Positions 23,739-32,501 of a stretch of DNA of 41,815 bases are shown here, piece by piece. This DNA is from JAIBJP01 sp035639875. Its GTDB lineage: Bacteria > Actinomycetota > Thermoleophilia > Gaiellales > Gaiellaceae. Below the pieces are notes generated by a model. The model searched no databases. It was not told where the DNA came from and saw nothing but the letters and a program-made list of their open reading frames with translations. Each line of letters begins with the position of its first letter. Within the stretch, counting starts at the first letter, position 1. The stretch lies in contig DASQXE010000061.1 of assembly GCA_035639875.1 (NCBI GenBank), positions 1 to 41,815 of the forward strand, read 5' to 3'. A program made the position numbers and the translations under genes.

Positions 23739-25250
23739 CTAGGCCCCCACTCCGCGGAGACTGCCCCAGATCGGCCCGACCACGCTGCGGGCGATCGTCA
23801 GAGTCGATCCGGCGTAAACGAGGACTCCGGCCGCCACGAGCACGGCCAGACCGGAGATCGGATCGAGAGAATGCGCAGCAGGCAGGAGCATGAGCAGAAC
23901 GGTCGCAAGCAGGAAGGCGCATACGATCGAGGGTGCAAGGGACCGGAAAAGCTCGGGCGGCCGGACGTGGAGGAGCCGGAAGGTGACCGCAAACCGAAAG
24001 ACGCTCGCAACGATCATGGAGGAGAGCATCGCGATCGCGGCTCCCGCCAACCCGTGACTCGGGACGAGCACGATGAGGAGCGGCAGCGTGAGCGCGAATT
24101 GGAGCGCGCCCACCGCCAGCCCGAACCGCGGGTGCCCCGCGCCCTTGAAGACCTCTCCGGAGGGAGCGGCGAAGCCCTTTACGAGCCCGTACGCCGCGAG
24201 GATGCGCAGAGGGGTCACGGTCGGATGCCACTTCGGGCCCAGCAGCGCGGCGACGATCGGCTCGGCGGCGACGAGCAACCCGACGCTTGCGGGAAGCGCC
24301 ACGAGCGCGATGCGCTGGAGTGTTTGCAGATAGGCACGGCGAAAGCGCTCGACATCACCGCGCAAGACCGAGTAGACCGGGAACATGACCCTTCCCCCGC
24401 CGACGATCTGGGCGAGTACCGAGTTCGGGAAGTCCGCCAATCGGTACCCGACCGCGTAGAAGCCGAGCGTTACCGGGCCCGCCAATCGCCCCACCACGAC
24501 GTTGTCGACGGTGTTGTTGGCCAGGTTGACGATGTTCGTTGCGCTGATGTACCACCCGTACGAAACGAGATCGCGGACGACGCCGAGCCTGGCCTTCCGT
24601 GGATCGGGCCGCCAGGGAACGACGAACCATGCGACGGCGCTCTGCGTGACCGCCCCCGCCAGCTGTCCGAGCACGAGACTCCAGACGCCGAAACCCGCGA
24701 ACGCGAGCCCGACTGCGAGACACGCCTGAGTGAGAGCACCGGCGACGTCGCACTTCGACCGCGTGCGGAAGTCGATGTTTCGCTCGAGGAGCGCGAGCGG
24801 AACCAGCCCGACACCACGGAGGATGATGACCAGCGCGTACACGCGGAGGATGTTGGTCAGCGCGGGCGCGTGAAACGCATCGGCCACTAACGGCGCCGCT
24901 ACCGCCACCACCGCGTAGAACGAAAGTGCCGACGCCCACGAGAAGACGAGAGCGGTCGCCGCAGCCTCCTTGACTCGTTCGCGCCGGTAGATGAGCGCGG
25001 CCGTCGTTCCAGCGTTCTGGAGGTGATCGGTGACGATGGTCACGGTCCACGCGAGCGCCACGAGCCCGAACGCCTTGGGCTCGAGCAACCGCAGCAGCAC
25101 GAGCATCGACAGGAGGAGGGCGAGGTTCTTGCCCCCGTGACCGACTCCCATCCAAGCGGTTCCGCGCAGGATGCGGCTGTCGAGCTTCTCGGGCGAGGCG
25201 GCGACCACCTCGAGCTCCTCGACCCTCGATCCGCGCAGCCCGAACTTCAC
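23739..25250 (-). CDS. Wzx-type oligosaccharide flippase
   Basis: Polysaccharide export flippase of the MATE-like MOP superfamily, 503 residues with about fourteen membrane helices. RILRGTAWMGVGHGGKNLALLLS opens the first helix in the usual way, and LLEPKAFGLVALAWTV, LLERNIDFRTRSKCD and AGPVTLGFYAVGYRLADFP are characteristic of the family. The frame continues upstream inside wecG, but GTG 25250 (GTGA overlap, AGGTGG upstream) is the natural start. It moves undecaprenyl-diphosphate-linked repeat units to the outer face, where the polymerase encoded next acts. Confidence 0.9.
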   Translation of the reverse strand: MKFGLRGSRVEELEVVAASPEKLDSRILRGTAWMGVGHGGKNLALLLSMLVLLRLLEPKAFGLVALAWTVTIVTDHLQNAGTTAALIYRRERVKEAAATALVFSWASALSFYAVVAVAAPLVADAFHAPALTNILRVYALVIILRGVGLVPLALLERNIDFRTRSKCDVAGALTQACLAVGLAFAGFGVWSLVLGQLAGAVTQSAVAWFVVPWRPDPRKARLGVVRDLVSYGWYISATNIVNLANNTVDNVVVGRLAGPVTLGFYAVGYRLADFPNSVLAQIVGGGRVMFPVYSVLRGDVERFRRAYLQTLQRIALVALPASVGLLVAAEPIVAALLGPKWHPTVTPLRILAAYGLVKGFAAPSGEVFKGAGHPRFGLAVGALQFALTLPLLIVLVPSHGLAGAAIAMLSSMIVASVFRFAVTFRLLHVRPPELFRSLAPSIVCAFLLATVLLMLLPAAHSLDPISGLAVLVAAGVLVYAGSTLTIARSVVGPIWGSLRGVGA

Positions 25251-26023
25251 TTGCCCACCTGCGGCGCGTCGAGACGGCGTGCGTGCGGGCGCAAGAGCTC
25301 GCGCAGCACGAGCAAGACGAAGCGCGTATTGCCGACCAGGTAGCGCAGGAGCAGACGCCGCGGCTCCTGGGCAAGGCGGAACGCCCACTCGAGACCGTTC
25401 TTCTGGGCCCAACGCGGGGCACGGCGCCTGCGTCCCGCGAGCACGTCCAGCGAGCCGCCGACTCCCATCGTGAATGGAACTCGCAGCGCGTCGCGATGGC
25501 GCGCCTGGAACAGTTCCTTCTCGGGGGTCCCGAGAGCGATGAAGAGGATGTCGGGCCGGGCCGCGACGATCTCGGCGACTACCGCGGGTTCCTCTTCCGG
25601 CCGGAAGTAGCCGTTGCGGCTGCCCGCGATCCTAAGCCGGGGATGGCGTCGCGCAAGCTCTCGGCGAGCCTCGTCGAGAACCTCCGCCCGCGCTCCGAGC
25701 AGATAGACGCTCCAACCCTTCTTCTCTGCGCGTGCGAGCAGCGCGTCCATGAGATCGGTGCCGTTGACGCGCTCGGGCACCCGGTGTCCGAACAGCCGGG
25801 CGGCCCACATGACCGGGACGCCGTCCGCGGTGATGAGCTCGCAGCCGGCGATCGCATCCCGCAACTCGGAATCCGCCTGGGCGCGAACGACCTTGGCGGC
25901 ATTGATAGATACGTTCAAGATCGGCCGGCGCGTCGCGACGGCCTCTTCGGCGGCTGCGAGCGCCTGCTCGAAGGTGACCGGGTCGAGCTGCGTGCCGAGA
26001 AGTTCGAAGCGGCTCTCAGGCAT
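25247..26023 (-). CDS. WecG/TagA/CpsF family glycosyltransferase
   Basis: A 258-residue GT26 enzyme. Family blocks are NVSINAAKVVRA, ELITADGVPVMWAARLFG (with the proposed catalytic Asp), RVNGTDLMDALL, LLGARAEVLDEA and LFIALGTPEKELF. Members transfer N-acetylmannosamine or its uronic acid to a lipid-linked GlcNAc; that fits the WecB (UDP-GlcNAc 2-epimerase) domain encoded directly upstream, which makes the ManNAc donor. A C-terminal basic segment (RRLLLRYLVGNTRFV) probably binds the membrane surface. ATG 26023 overlaps the upstream stop; GTG 26044 is an alternative. No WecC dehydrogenase is in the window, so ManNAc rather than ManNAcA is the more likely donor (inference). Confidence 0.9.
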   Translation of the reverse strand: MPESRFELLGTQLDPVTFEQALAAAEEAVATRRPILNVSINAAKVVRAQADSELRDAIAGCELITADGVPVMWAARLFGHRVPERVNGTDLMDALLARAEKKGWSVYLLGARAEVLDEARRELARRHPRLRIAGSRNGYFRPEEEPAVVAEIVAARPDILFIALGTPEKELFQARHRDALRVPFTMGVGGSLDVLAGRRRRAPRWAQKNGLEWAFRLAQEPRRLLLRYLVGNTRFVLLVLRELLRPHARRLDAPQVGK

Positions 26024-28343
26024 GCGCCGAGACGGCCTCCGCACTTTCGAACAGGCTCTCGATCAAAAGCGTCACGATCCGCTCGCCCGCTCGTCCGTCC
26101 CAGAGCTCGGGGATGCGCCGCGGGCCCGCGCCGCGCTCGAGGACCGCGAGCGCGGCCTGCTCGATCGCGTCCGCCTCTCTCCCCGCGACGCGGTTCGTCC
26201 CCATCTCGACCGTGACCGGTCGCTCGGTCGAGTCCCGCAGGGTGAGGCACGGAACGCCGAGGACGGTGGCTTCCTCCTGTACGCCCCCCGAATCGGTGAG
26301 CACGAGCCGAGCGTCCGTCAGCAGGCCGACGAAGTCGAGATAGCCGAGCGGCGGGCTGAGGTGAATCCCGGGCGCGCGCTCGAGCGCCGCGCTGAGCTCG
26401 AAGAGCTCCAGACGGCTCGCCGTGCGCGGGTGGAGCGGGATGACGAGCGGGATGTGGGCCGAGATGCGAACGAGCGCGGCGACGAGCTCGCCGAGCGTGG
26501 CCGAGGAGTCGACGTTCTCAGGCCGGTGGAGCGTCGCCACGCCGTAGCGTCCCGGCTCAAAGCCGAGGCGTCCCGGCAGCCCGCGGTCCCGAGCCGACTC
26601 GGCAAAGCGAAGAAGCGTGTCGATCATCGTGTTGCCGACAAAGGCGATCTGCGCCGGCGCCACGCCCTCCCGTAGCAGGTTCTCGTCCGCGTCGCGGCTC
26701 GTCGTGAAGAGGTACTCGGACACGTGGTCGCAGAGCTTGCGGTTGATCTCCTCGGCCATGGTCGGCACGCCGCAACGCAGGCCGGCTTCGACGTGGGCGA
26801 CCGGGTAGTGCTCCTTGACGGCCACGAGCGCACAGGCCAGCGTCGAGTTGACGTCTCCGACGACCACAACGATCGCGGGGTCGAGGCGCAAGAGCTCGGC
26901 CTCGAACGCGAGCATGATGCGCGCGGTCTGCTCTGCGTGGCTGGCCGAGCCGACGCCCAGGTAGACGTCCGGCTGCGGGAGACCGAGCTCCTCGAAGAAC
27001 ACCTGCGAAAGTTCGTGGTCGTAGTGCTGCCCCGTGTGCACGAGGGAGTACGAAAGACCGGCCCTTTCGGCCGCCCGGACAATCGACGCGGCTTTCATGA
27101 AGTTGGGTCGTGCCCCCGCGACGACGAGGAGATCGGTCCTGCTGGGAGTCGTCCTGCGGTGCCCGCCGGCCCGGCTCAAGGTAGGAGCGACCCAGCGATG
27201 GTCCCCGTGCGCAGCCCGGTCGAGCTCGGCTTCCCATTCCCGGGCCGCGACTGCCCAGGCGTAGTGCGCAACCGCGTGCTCGCGACAGCGAGCCCGTAGC
27301 CCTTGGTCGCGCGCCAGCGACAGCACGCGGCGGATTGCGGCCTCCAAGTCCTCTACTTCCGCGCCCGCGGCGATCAGCGCAGGGTCGATCGGCTGGAGCA
27401 GCTCGGGGGTCGCGCCGATCGGCGTTCCGACAACGGGCGCCCCACAGGCAAGGGCCTCGGCGGTGACCATCCCGAATCCTTCGTAGGCGATGGTCGGTAC
27501 GACGACCAGATCGGCCGCGCGATACCAGCTCACCAGCTCCTCGTCCGAGACTCCACCGAGGAAACGGACGCGCGCGCCCAGCCCGAGGCGCGCCGCTTGG
27601 GCTTCCAGCTGCGGACGCATACTCCCCACGCCCGCGATCGCGAGGTGGCAGCCGGTGTGCGGGACAGCAGCTACGAGGCGGTCGAGGCCCATCCGCGGCT
27701 CGAGCCGCCGCACGGTGAAGAGCAGCTGGACGTCGTCCGGAATTCCGACCGCGGCTCGAGCCTTCCGGAAATCCCCCGGGGCGAAGTGATCTGCGTCCAC
27801 GCCGGCGGCTACCCGGCCGACGCGGCCCGAGTCGAGCTCGTGGTCGGCCTCGAGCAGGGAACGGCTGAACTCGCTCAGCACGAGAATACGATCGGCCCCG
27901 CGAACGGCGTTCCGTTCGAGCCGTAGAAGGGCAGGCTGGAGGAGGCGGGTCGCGAGCCGGCGAGCGCCGACCGAGCGCAGGAATTCCATCTCACGCGCCG
28001 CGGATGCGTGGAACATGAAGACGAGCGGCGCCCTCTCGTCGAGTCCGAGAATCCCCGCGGCAGTCGTCGACTGGTGCGCGAGCACCACGTCGAACGGGCC
28101 GAGCTCAGCCGCGCGCCGACGTGTCTCGCGCGGGTCGGTGAGCGTCTGCGGTAGCAGCCCCCTCCGGAGAATGCGACGCACGTCCATGCCGGCCTCGCTT
28201 GCCCGCGCTGGCTCCCCGCGTGGCGCGAGGACGATCACTTCGTGCCCACGCGCCGCCAGCGCGCGGGCACTCTCGGCCGCGAGCCGCGCCGGCCCCGCGT
28301 GAACGTCCGGGAACCACTGGTCGGTGGCGATCAGCACGCGCAC
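26016..28343 (-). CDS. Fusion of GT4 glycosyltransferase and UDP-GlcNAc 2-epimerase
   Basis: One 775-residue chain with two enzymes. Residues 1-372 are a GT-B glycosyltransferase of family GT4: DQWFPDVHAGPARLAAESARA start, LFTVRRLEPRMG donor-site region, and the EX7E block YEGFGMVTAEAL near 300. A linker rich in Arg, Ser and Thr (about 373-401) joins WecB from about 402: GARPNFMK, HTGQHYDHELSQ, VVGDVNS, HVEAGLR, EEINRKLCDH, LHRPENVD and DSGGVQEEA, so the catalytic Asp, Glu and His residues are all present. The epimerase makes UDP-ManNAc, used by the WecG-type enzyme encoded next. No frameshift or internal start is needed; sequence is continuous. GTG start. Confidence 0.9.
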   Translation of the reverse strand: MRVLIATDQWFPDVHAGPARLAAESARALAARGHEVIVLAPRGEPARASEAGMDVRRILRRGLLPQTLTDPRETRRRAAELGPFDVVLAHQSTTAAGILGLDERAPLVFMFHASAAREMEFLRSVGARRLATRLLQPALLRLERNAVRGADRILVLSEFSRSLLEADHELDSGRVGRVAAGVDADHFAPGDFRKARAAVGIPDDVQLLFTVRRLEPRMGLDRLVAAVPHTGCHLAIAGVGSMRPQLEAQAARLGLGARVRFLGGVSDEELVSWYRAADLVVVPTIAYEGFGMVTAEALACGAPVVGTPIGATPELLQPIDPALIAAGAEVEDLEAAIRRVLSLARDQGLRARCREHAVAHYAWAVAAREWEAELDRAAHGDHRWVAPTLSRAGGHRRTTPSRTDLLVVAGARPNFMKAASIVRAAERAGLSYSLVHTGQHYDHELSQVFFEELGLPQPDVYLGVGSASHAEQTARIMLAFEAELLRLDPAIVVVVGDVNSTLACALVAVKEHYPVAHVEAGLRCGVPTMAEEINRKLCDHVSEYLFTTSRDADENLLREGVAPAQIAFVGNTMIDTLLRFAESARDRGLPGRLGFEPGRYGVATLHRPENVDSSATLGELVAALVRISAHIPLVIPLHPRTASRLELFELSAALERAPGIHLSPPLGYLDFVGLLTDARLVLTDSGGVQEEATVLGVPCLTLRDSTERPVTVEMGTNRVAGREADAIEQAALAVLERGAGPRRIPELWDGRAGERIVTLLIESLFESAEAVSAHA

Positions 28344-28346
28344 GGG

Positions 28347-29528
28347 TCAAGCCCCCAGCCGTTCGGACACAAGCTCCAGGATCCGCGCGGCCCGTCGGTC
28401 GAGCGTATTCGCGGCCGCGAGCGCGCGCCGTCTGCGCAGGGCCCCGTTCTGGGCGGGGACGAGCGCGTTCGCGACAGCTGCCAGGAACGCTTCTGGACCG
28501 TCAGCGAGCACGACGTCTGGCTCCATGCCTGCAAGGGAAGGGACGCCGCTCGCCACGACCGGCTTCCCGGCCGCGAGGTATTCGTACACCTTGAGCGGGG
28601 AGCAGTTGCGGGTGTAGTCGTTCGCGGCGTACGGGATGACGGCAACGTCGAACGCGGCCACGTACCGGGGCAGCTCCGCATAGGTCCTCGGGCCGAGCCA
28701 GACGACGTTCCTCCGCGCCGCGAGCCGCTCGACGCTCGGCGCAGCCTCCGTGGTCGCGGGGCCGACGAGGACGAACGTCCAGTCGGGGCGTGCGGCCGCG
28801 ACTTCGTCGAGCAGAAGGAAGTCGAGCTTCCTCGCGGTGAGGTTCCCTGCGAACCCGACGAGGGGCCTGGGGAGAGAAGCGACCTCGGGCGCGACGCCAC
28901 CGGGCTCGATCCCCGAGAAATGGTCGAAGTCGGCGCCGTTGCCGACGAGGTACGTCTCGGGGTTTCGCGTTCGCTGGCGCTCCGCAAGACCGCGCGTCGT
29001 CACGACGACCACATCGGCGCGGCGCGCTGCCTCGGCGTCCGCGGCCGCAACCACGCGGCGCCTGCGTGCGTCGAACCCGACCTGCTCGGCGTAGTCGTCG
29101 ACGCAGTCGTACAGCGCGAAGACCTCCCCGCAGGCGTCGACCAACTCGAAGGCGGACGGGTCGTAGAGCCAGAGCACGGCCGACTTTCGCGCCTTGCGGA
29201 GTCGGGCTCGTAGCAGCAAGGCCGTCAAGCGCGCGTTGATCCGGTTCATGAGCTCGAACTTCTGGCCCCATGGCGCCAAGACGATCGACTTGCGCACGCG
29301 GATCAGGGCCGCCACCTGCTCACCCGAGGCGAGGCGGCGCCACAGTGACCTTCGCTGCGGGCCGCGCAGGAGCCTCCAGAGGTGGCGGGCGAGGTGGCCC
29401 CCGTTCTCCACGAAGAGGACCTCGTGCCCCCGAGCGGCCGCGCGCACCATCATTTGCTGACGGTTCGTCGGCAACTCGACATCCCATTCCTGGCGCGAGA
29501 CGCAGACCACGACGAAGCTCCGCGACAC
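28347..29528 (-). CDS. GT-B glycosyltransferase (TuaH/GumK-like)
   Basis: A 393-residue cytoplasmic glycosyltransferase. It opens FVVVCVSRQEWDVELPTNRQQ, a pattern seen in glycosyltransferases such as TuaH and GumK, with WLYDP and LYDCVDDY in the N-terminal domain and VGFAGNLTARKLDFLLLDEV, YAELPRYVAAFDVAVIPY and PLKVYEYLAAGKPVV in the donor-binding domain; the last block carries the expected Glu near residue 325. The frame continues far upstream within the previous gene, but GTG 29528 after a GAGGCGAGGG ribosome site is one base past that stop. Adds a sugar during repeat-unit assembly; donor unknown. Confidence 0.85.
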   Translation of the reverse strand: MSRSFVVVCVSRQEWDVELPTNRQQMMVRAAARGHEVLFVENGGHLARHLWRLLRGPQRRSLWRRLASGEQVAALIRVRKSIVLAPWGQKFELMNRINARLTALLLRARLRKARKSAVLWLYDPSAFELVDACGEVFALYDCVDDYAEQVGFDARRRRVVAAADAEAARRADVVVVTTRGLAERQRTRNPETYLVGNGADFDHFSGIEPGGVAPEVASLPRPLVGFAGNLTARKLDFLLLDEVAAARPDWTFVLVGPATTEAAPSVERLAARRNVVWLGPRTYAELPRYVAAFDVAVIPYAANDYTRNCSPLKVYEYLAAGKPVVASGVPSLAGMEPDVVLADGPEAFLAAVANALVPAQNGALRRRRALAAANTLDRRAARILELVSERLGA

Positions 29529-29529
29529 G

Positions 29530-30609
29530 CTAGGACGCCCTCGCCTCACGGTAGACCTGCTGCCAACGCCGGACGAGCTCCTCGTCGCCAGCCGTCGCTT
29601 CGACCCGTGACCGCGCCGCCTCGCCCAGGCGCCGGCGTAGACCCGCATCGCTCGCCAGCCGCCGAATGCAGTCGGCCAGTCCTTCGACGTCTCCCGGCTC
29701 GACGAGCAACCCGTTTTCGCCCGATACGACGAAGTCCGCGATCCCCCCGACGGGCGTCGCAAGCGCCGGAAGCCCGAAGGCCATTCCCTCGAGCAGCGCG
29801 AGCGGCATCCCCTCTCGTCTCGAGGGCAGGCAGATGACGTCGGCGGTCGAGTAGTGCTCGGCCAGGCGCGCGGGCGGCGCGACGCCGGCGAACTCGACTT
29901 GGCCGGCAACGCGCTGAGCTTCGACCTCCCGCCTGAGAAGCAGCTCCTCGCCTTCGTGCTCCTCCCGACCGACGAAGCGCAGCGTCGCGTCGATCCCCGA
30001 CGCACGCGCCCTGGAGAGGGCGGCGACGAGCTCCGGGCAGCCTTTGCGCTCGCCGTACCGGCCGACGAAGAGCAGTCGCAGCGGACCGTCTGCCGAGGCC
30101 TCCACCTTGCCGTTCGGTTGCACTCGCACCGGATTCGCGATCCAGGTAGAGGAGATCCCCACTTCCGCGAGCAGGCGCTCGGAGGCCGGCGCGATTCCGA
30201 CCCAGCAGGCGACGAACCGATCGACGACCCGGACGAGCCTGCGTGCGAATCCCCGCTCGGGGACGACTTGGACGTGAGCGACCGTGCGGGAGCCGCGGCG
30301 CGCGAGGAGCACAAGAAAGAGGACGTCGCGCAGGAGTCCCGTGACGGTGCCCGAGACGCAGTAGTGAACGATCCTCGGCGCGTCCGGCAGCCAGCGGCGA
30401 AAGCGGACGAGCAGGCGGGCCTGGCGGAGGGCAGCCCGGAGCGTGAAGCGTCCCCCGACACCGCCCTCCGGCGGCCGCCAGAGATCGAAGGTCTCGTACC
30501 GCGCTCCGATCTCCTTCTCGTGCGCGAGCAGCCACTCGGCGAAGCTCGCGACCCCGCCGATCTGCGGCGGCAGAGGCGCGACCAAGCCGATCCTCCCCAT
30601 GTCACGCAT
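29530..30609 (-). CDS. GT4 glycosyltransferase
   Basis: A 359-residue GT-B enzyme. APLPPQIGGVASFAEWL at the N-terminus is the Gly-rich acceptor-side loop of GT4, LLFVGRYGERKGCPEL the start of the donor domain, and REGMPLALLEGMAFGLPALA the EX7E motif near residue 268. ATG 30609 follows the initiating transferase stop by three bases; ATG 30600 is possible. It probably adds the second sugar to the undecaprenyl-diphosphate-linked primer made by that neighbour. Confidence 0.87.
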   Translation of the reverse strand: MRDMGRIGLVAPLPPQIGGVASFAEWLLAHEKEIGARYETFDLWRPPEGGVGGRFTLRAALRQARLLVRFRRWLPDAPRIVHYCVSGTVTGLLRDVLFLVLLARRGSRTVAHVQVVPERGFARRLVRVVDRFVACWVGIAPASERLLAEVGISSTWIANPVRVQPNGKVEASADGPLRLLFVGRYGERKGCPELVAALSRARASGIDATLRFVGREEHEGEELLLRREVEAQRVAGQVEFAGVAPPARLAEHYSTADVICLPSRREGMPLALLEGMAFGLPALATPVGGIADFVVSGENGLLVEPGDVEGLADCIRRLASDAGLRRRLGEAARSRVEATAGDEELVRRWQQVYREARAS

Positions 30610-30612
30610 GCG

Positions 30613-32124
30613 CTAGTAGGCCTGCCGTCCCCGGAAGACTGCTGGGAACGTGCGGGCGATGAGACGGAGATCACCCCAGAGCGACCAGCCGCTTACGTAG
30701 AGGTAGTCGAGGTTGACCATCTCGCCGAAGGGGATGCTGCTGCGCCCGGAGACCTGCCAGAGGCCGGTCATGCCCGGCTTGAGGGTCAGCCGCTGCCGTC
30801 CCCAATCCTGGACGAGCACGTCCTCGTCGAGCGGGAGCGGCCGCGGGCCGACGATGCTCATCTCGCCCCGGAAGACGTTCAGGAGCTGCGGCAACTCGTC
30901 GAGGGACGTGCGGCGGAGAACGCGTCCGACGGCCGTGACGCGGGGGTCGTCGGGGACCTTCAGCATGCGCGCGTCGCCGCCGTGTCGAGCGTGCATGTTC
31001 AGGTGGGCGACCTCGGCTCGCCGCTCGTCCGCGTCGGCCGCCATCGTGCGGAACTTGTACATCCGGAATGGCCGCTCGCCGCTTCCCATGCGCAACTGCG
31101 TGAAGAGGACGGGGCCGGGCGAATCGTGCTTGATGCGGAGGGCGATGTAGGCGAACACCGGGGCCAGGGCGACGAGCGCCGCGGCCGAAACGAGGATGTC
31201 AAGCACACGCTTGAGCGCCCGTGCCGAGCGCGAGAGCCGTAGCGCAGGCAGCCCCACGAGCGGAAGGCCTTCTACGGTGTGGATTTCGACCCCCGGGCCG
31301 ACGATCTCGAACAGCCGTGGAACGATGTCCACCTGGACGCCCAAGCTCTTGAGGCGGCGGATCAGCGTCAGGGTGTCCTCGTGGGAGTCGTTGGAGAAGG
31401 CGACCACGACGCGCTCCACGTCGAAGCGCCTGATCAGGCCCGGAAGGTCCTCGGGCGCCCCCAGCAGCGTCAGGTGGCCGAGGTCCTGGCGGCGTTCCTT
31501 CGGCGCCGCGTCGACGAAGCCCACGAGGTTGATCCCGTACTCGGGATGCTGCAGGAGCTTGCGCGCGATCAGCTGCCCCACGTCCCCGGCGCCCACGATG
31601 ATCGTGTTCTGGAGGTACGACGTCGTCTGGCGGCAAAGCGCCCGTCCACAGGCCCTCGCGACGCTGACGAGGACGAGCGCCGCTCCCCAGAAGAAGAGGA
31701 GCTGGAGCAGGCTCGGGTTCCAGAGATCGGTCACCCACGCGCCGGCGAACAGGAGCCAGGCGCCGATGGTGACGAGATGGAAGACACCGACGAGCTCGTC
31801 GGCCGTCGAGTGGTCGGTGCGCTCTTCGTCGTGGTCGTAGAGGCCGTAGAGACGCGCGATCAGGATCCAGCCCGGCAAGGTGCCCAGGAAGAAGACGGCC
31901 TCCCCACGCTCGAGGCCGGAGCCGGTGATCGCCTCGGAGGCGAGCATGGCCAGCGTGAGCCCGATCAGGTCGGCGAGCACGAGCACCCGCCGAACGACCC
32001 AGCCGCGGCGGTGCACAAGCGCGGTCCCGCGGCGTTGGACCACCTCACTCGTCCGCTCGTCCGCGTCAAGCACCGGCTTGTCGACGGCGACCCCGGCGGG
32101 CAGCACACGCTCGGCCGAGCTCAC
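30613..32124 (-). CDS. Initiating polyprenyl phosphoglycosyltransferase (WbaP/WcaJ type)
   Basis: A 503-residue membrane enzyme that transfers a sugar-1-phosphate to undecaprenyl phosphate, starting repeat-unit synthesis. Four N-terminal helices (about 45-165) precede a Rossmann-like domain (IIVGAGDVGQLIARKLLQHP, about 172-290) and a re-entrant helix (about 310-335). The catalytic domain shows DSPGPVLFTQLRMG, FRMYKFRTM, RRTSLDELPQLLNVFRGEMSIVGPRP and LKPGMTGLWQVSGRS, with the DE pair expected at the active site. The start overlaps the small receiver-like gene by four bases, tying control of chain initiation to that regulator pair. Sugar specificity unknown. Confidence 0.93.
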   Translation of the reverse strand: MSSAERVLPAGVAVDKPVLDADERTSEVVQRRGTALVHRRGWVVRRVLVLADLIGLTLAMLASEAITGSGLERGEAVFFLGTLPGWILIARLYGLYDHDEERTDHSTADELVGVFHLVTIGAWLLFAGAWVTDLWNPSLLQLLFFWGAALVLVSVARACGRALCRQTTSYLQNTIIVGAGDVGQLIARKLLQHPEYGINLVGFVDAAPKERRQDLGHLTLLGAPEDLPGLIRRFDVERVVVAFSNDSHEDTLTLIRRLKSLGVQVDIVPRLFEIVGPGVEIHTVEGLPLVGLPALRLSRSARALKRVLDILVSAAALVALAPVFAYIALRIKHDSPGPVLFTQLRMGSGERPFRMYKFRTMAADADERRAEVAHLNMHARHGGDARMLKVPDDPRVTAVGRVLRRTSLDELPQLLNVFRGEMSIVGPRPLPLDEDVLVQDWGRQRLTLKPGMTGLWQVSGRSSIPFGEMVNLDYLYVSGWSLWGDLRLIARTFPAVFRGRQAY

Positions 32125-32501
32125 GAGGACCGTGCCTTGCCGAGAAGGCCCGCCGCCAAGGCGCTTCGTAGTCGCTCCGGCGAGGCCGACCCGTTCACGT
32201 ACTCGATCCAGCCGCCGGCGCGCAGGAGGCGCAGGCGCTGGTCCGGCAACGACACGTGGACGAGCGTCGCACCCGCGCCTCGCGCGAAGGAGATCGCCTG
32301 CTGCGCCTCCTCGAGGCTGTCAACAACGACGGCGTCAGGCTTGAGGAAGCGAAGGAAGCCCGCGGTGTCCCCGCTGCCCGCCGGAAAGGATCGCACTTCG
32401 GCCATCCCCGCGAGGGCGCCTTCGACCGCCTCCACCAGAAGCGGCACCGCGGAGACGACGGCGACCAAGGGGATCGCGTGCTTGACGGCGTCGACGCTCA
32501 T
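32121..32501 (-). CDS. Small degenerate receiver-like protein
   Basis: A 126-residue protein between the response regulator and the initiating transferase, overlapping each by four bases. Its predicted strand-helix order fits a CheY-like domain: PLVAVVSAVPLLVEAV (strand 1), PDAVVVDSLEEAQQAI with Asp61 at the phosphoacceptor position, then ATLVHVSLPD and WIEYVNGSASPERLRSAL. The acidic pair after strand 1 is missing (VVSA instead of DD) and no conserved Lys is seen, so normal phosphorylation is unlikely. It may act by protein contact or ligand binding, perhaps with the adjacent regulator. The fold is my inference from pattern, not a strong family match. Confidence 0.6.
   Translation of the reverse strand: MSVDAVKHAIPLVAVVSAVPLLVEAVEGALAGMAEVRSFPAGSGDTAGFLRFLKPDAVVVDSLEEAQQAISFARGAGATLVHVSLPDQRLRLLRAGGWIEYVNGSASPERLRSALAAGLLGKARSS

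Noticed and set aside
29529..30674. N-terminal extension of the 28347-29528 glycosyltransferase
   Set aside because: Overlaps the GT4 gene and is Arg/Ser-rich shadow; homology begins at GTG 29528.
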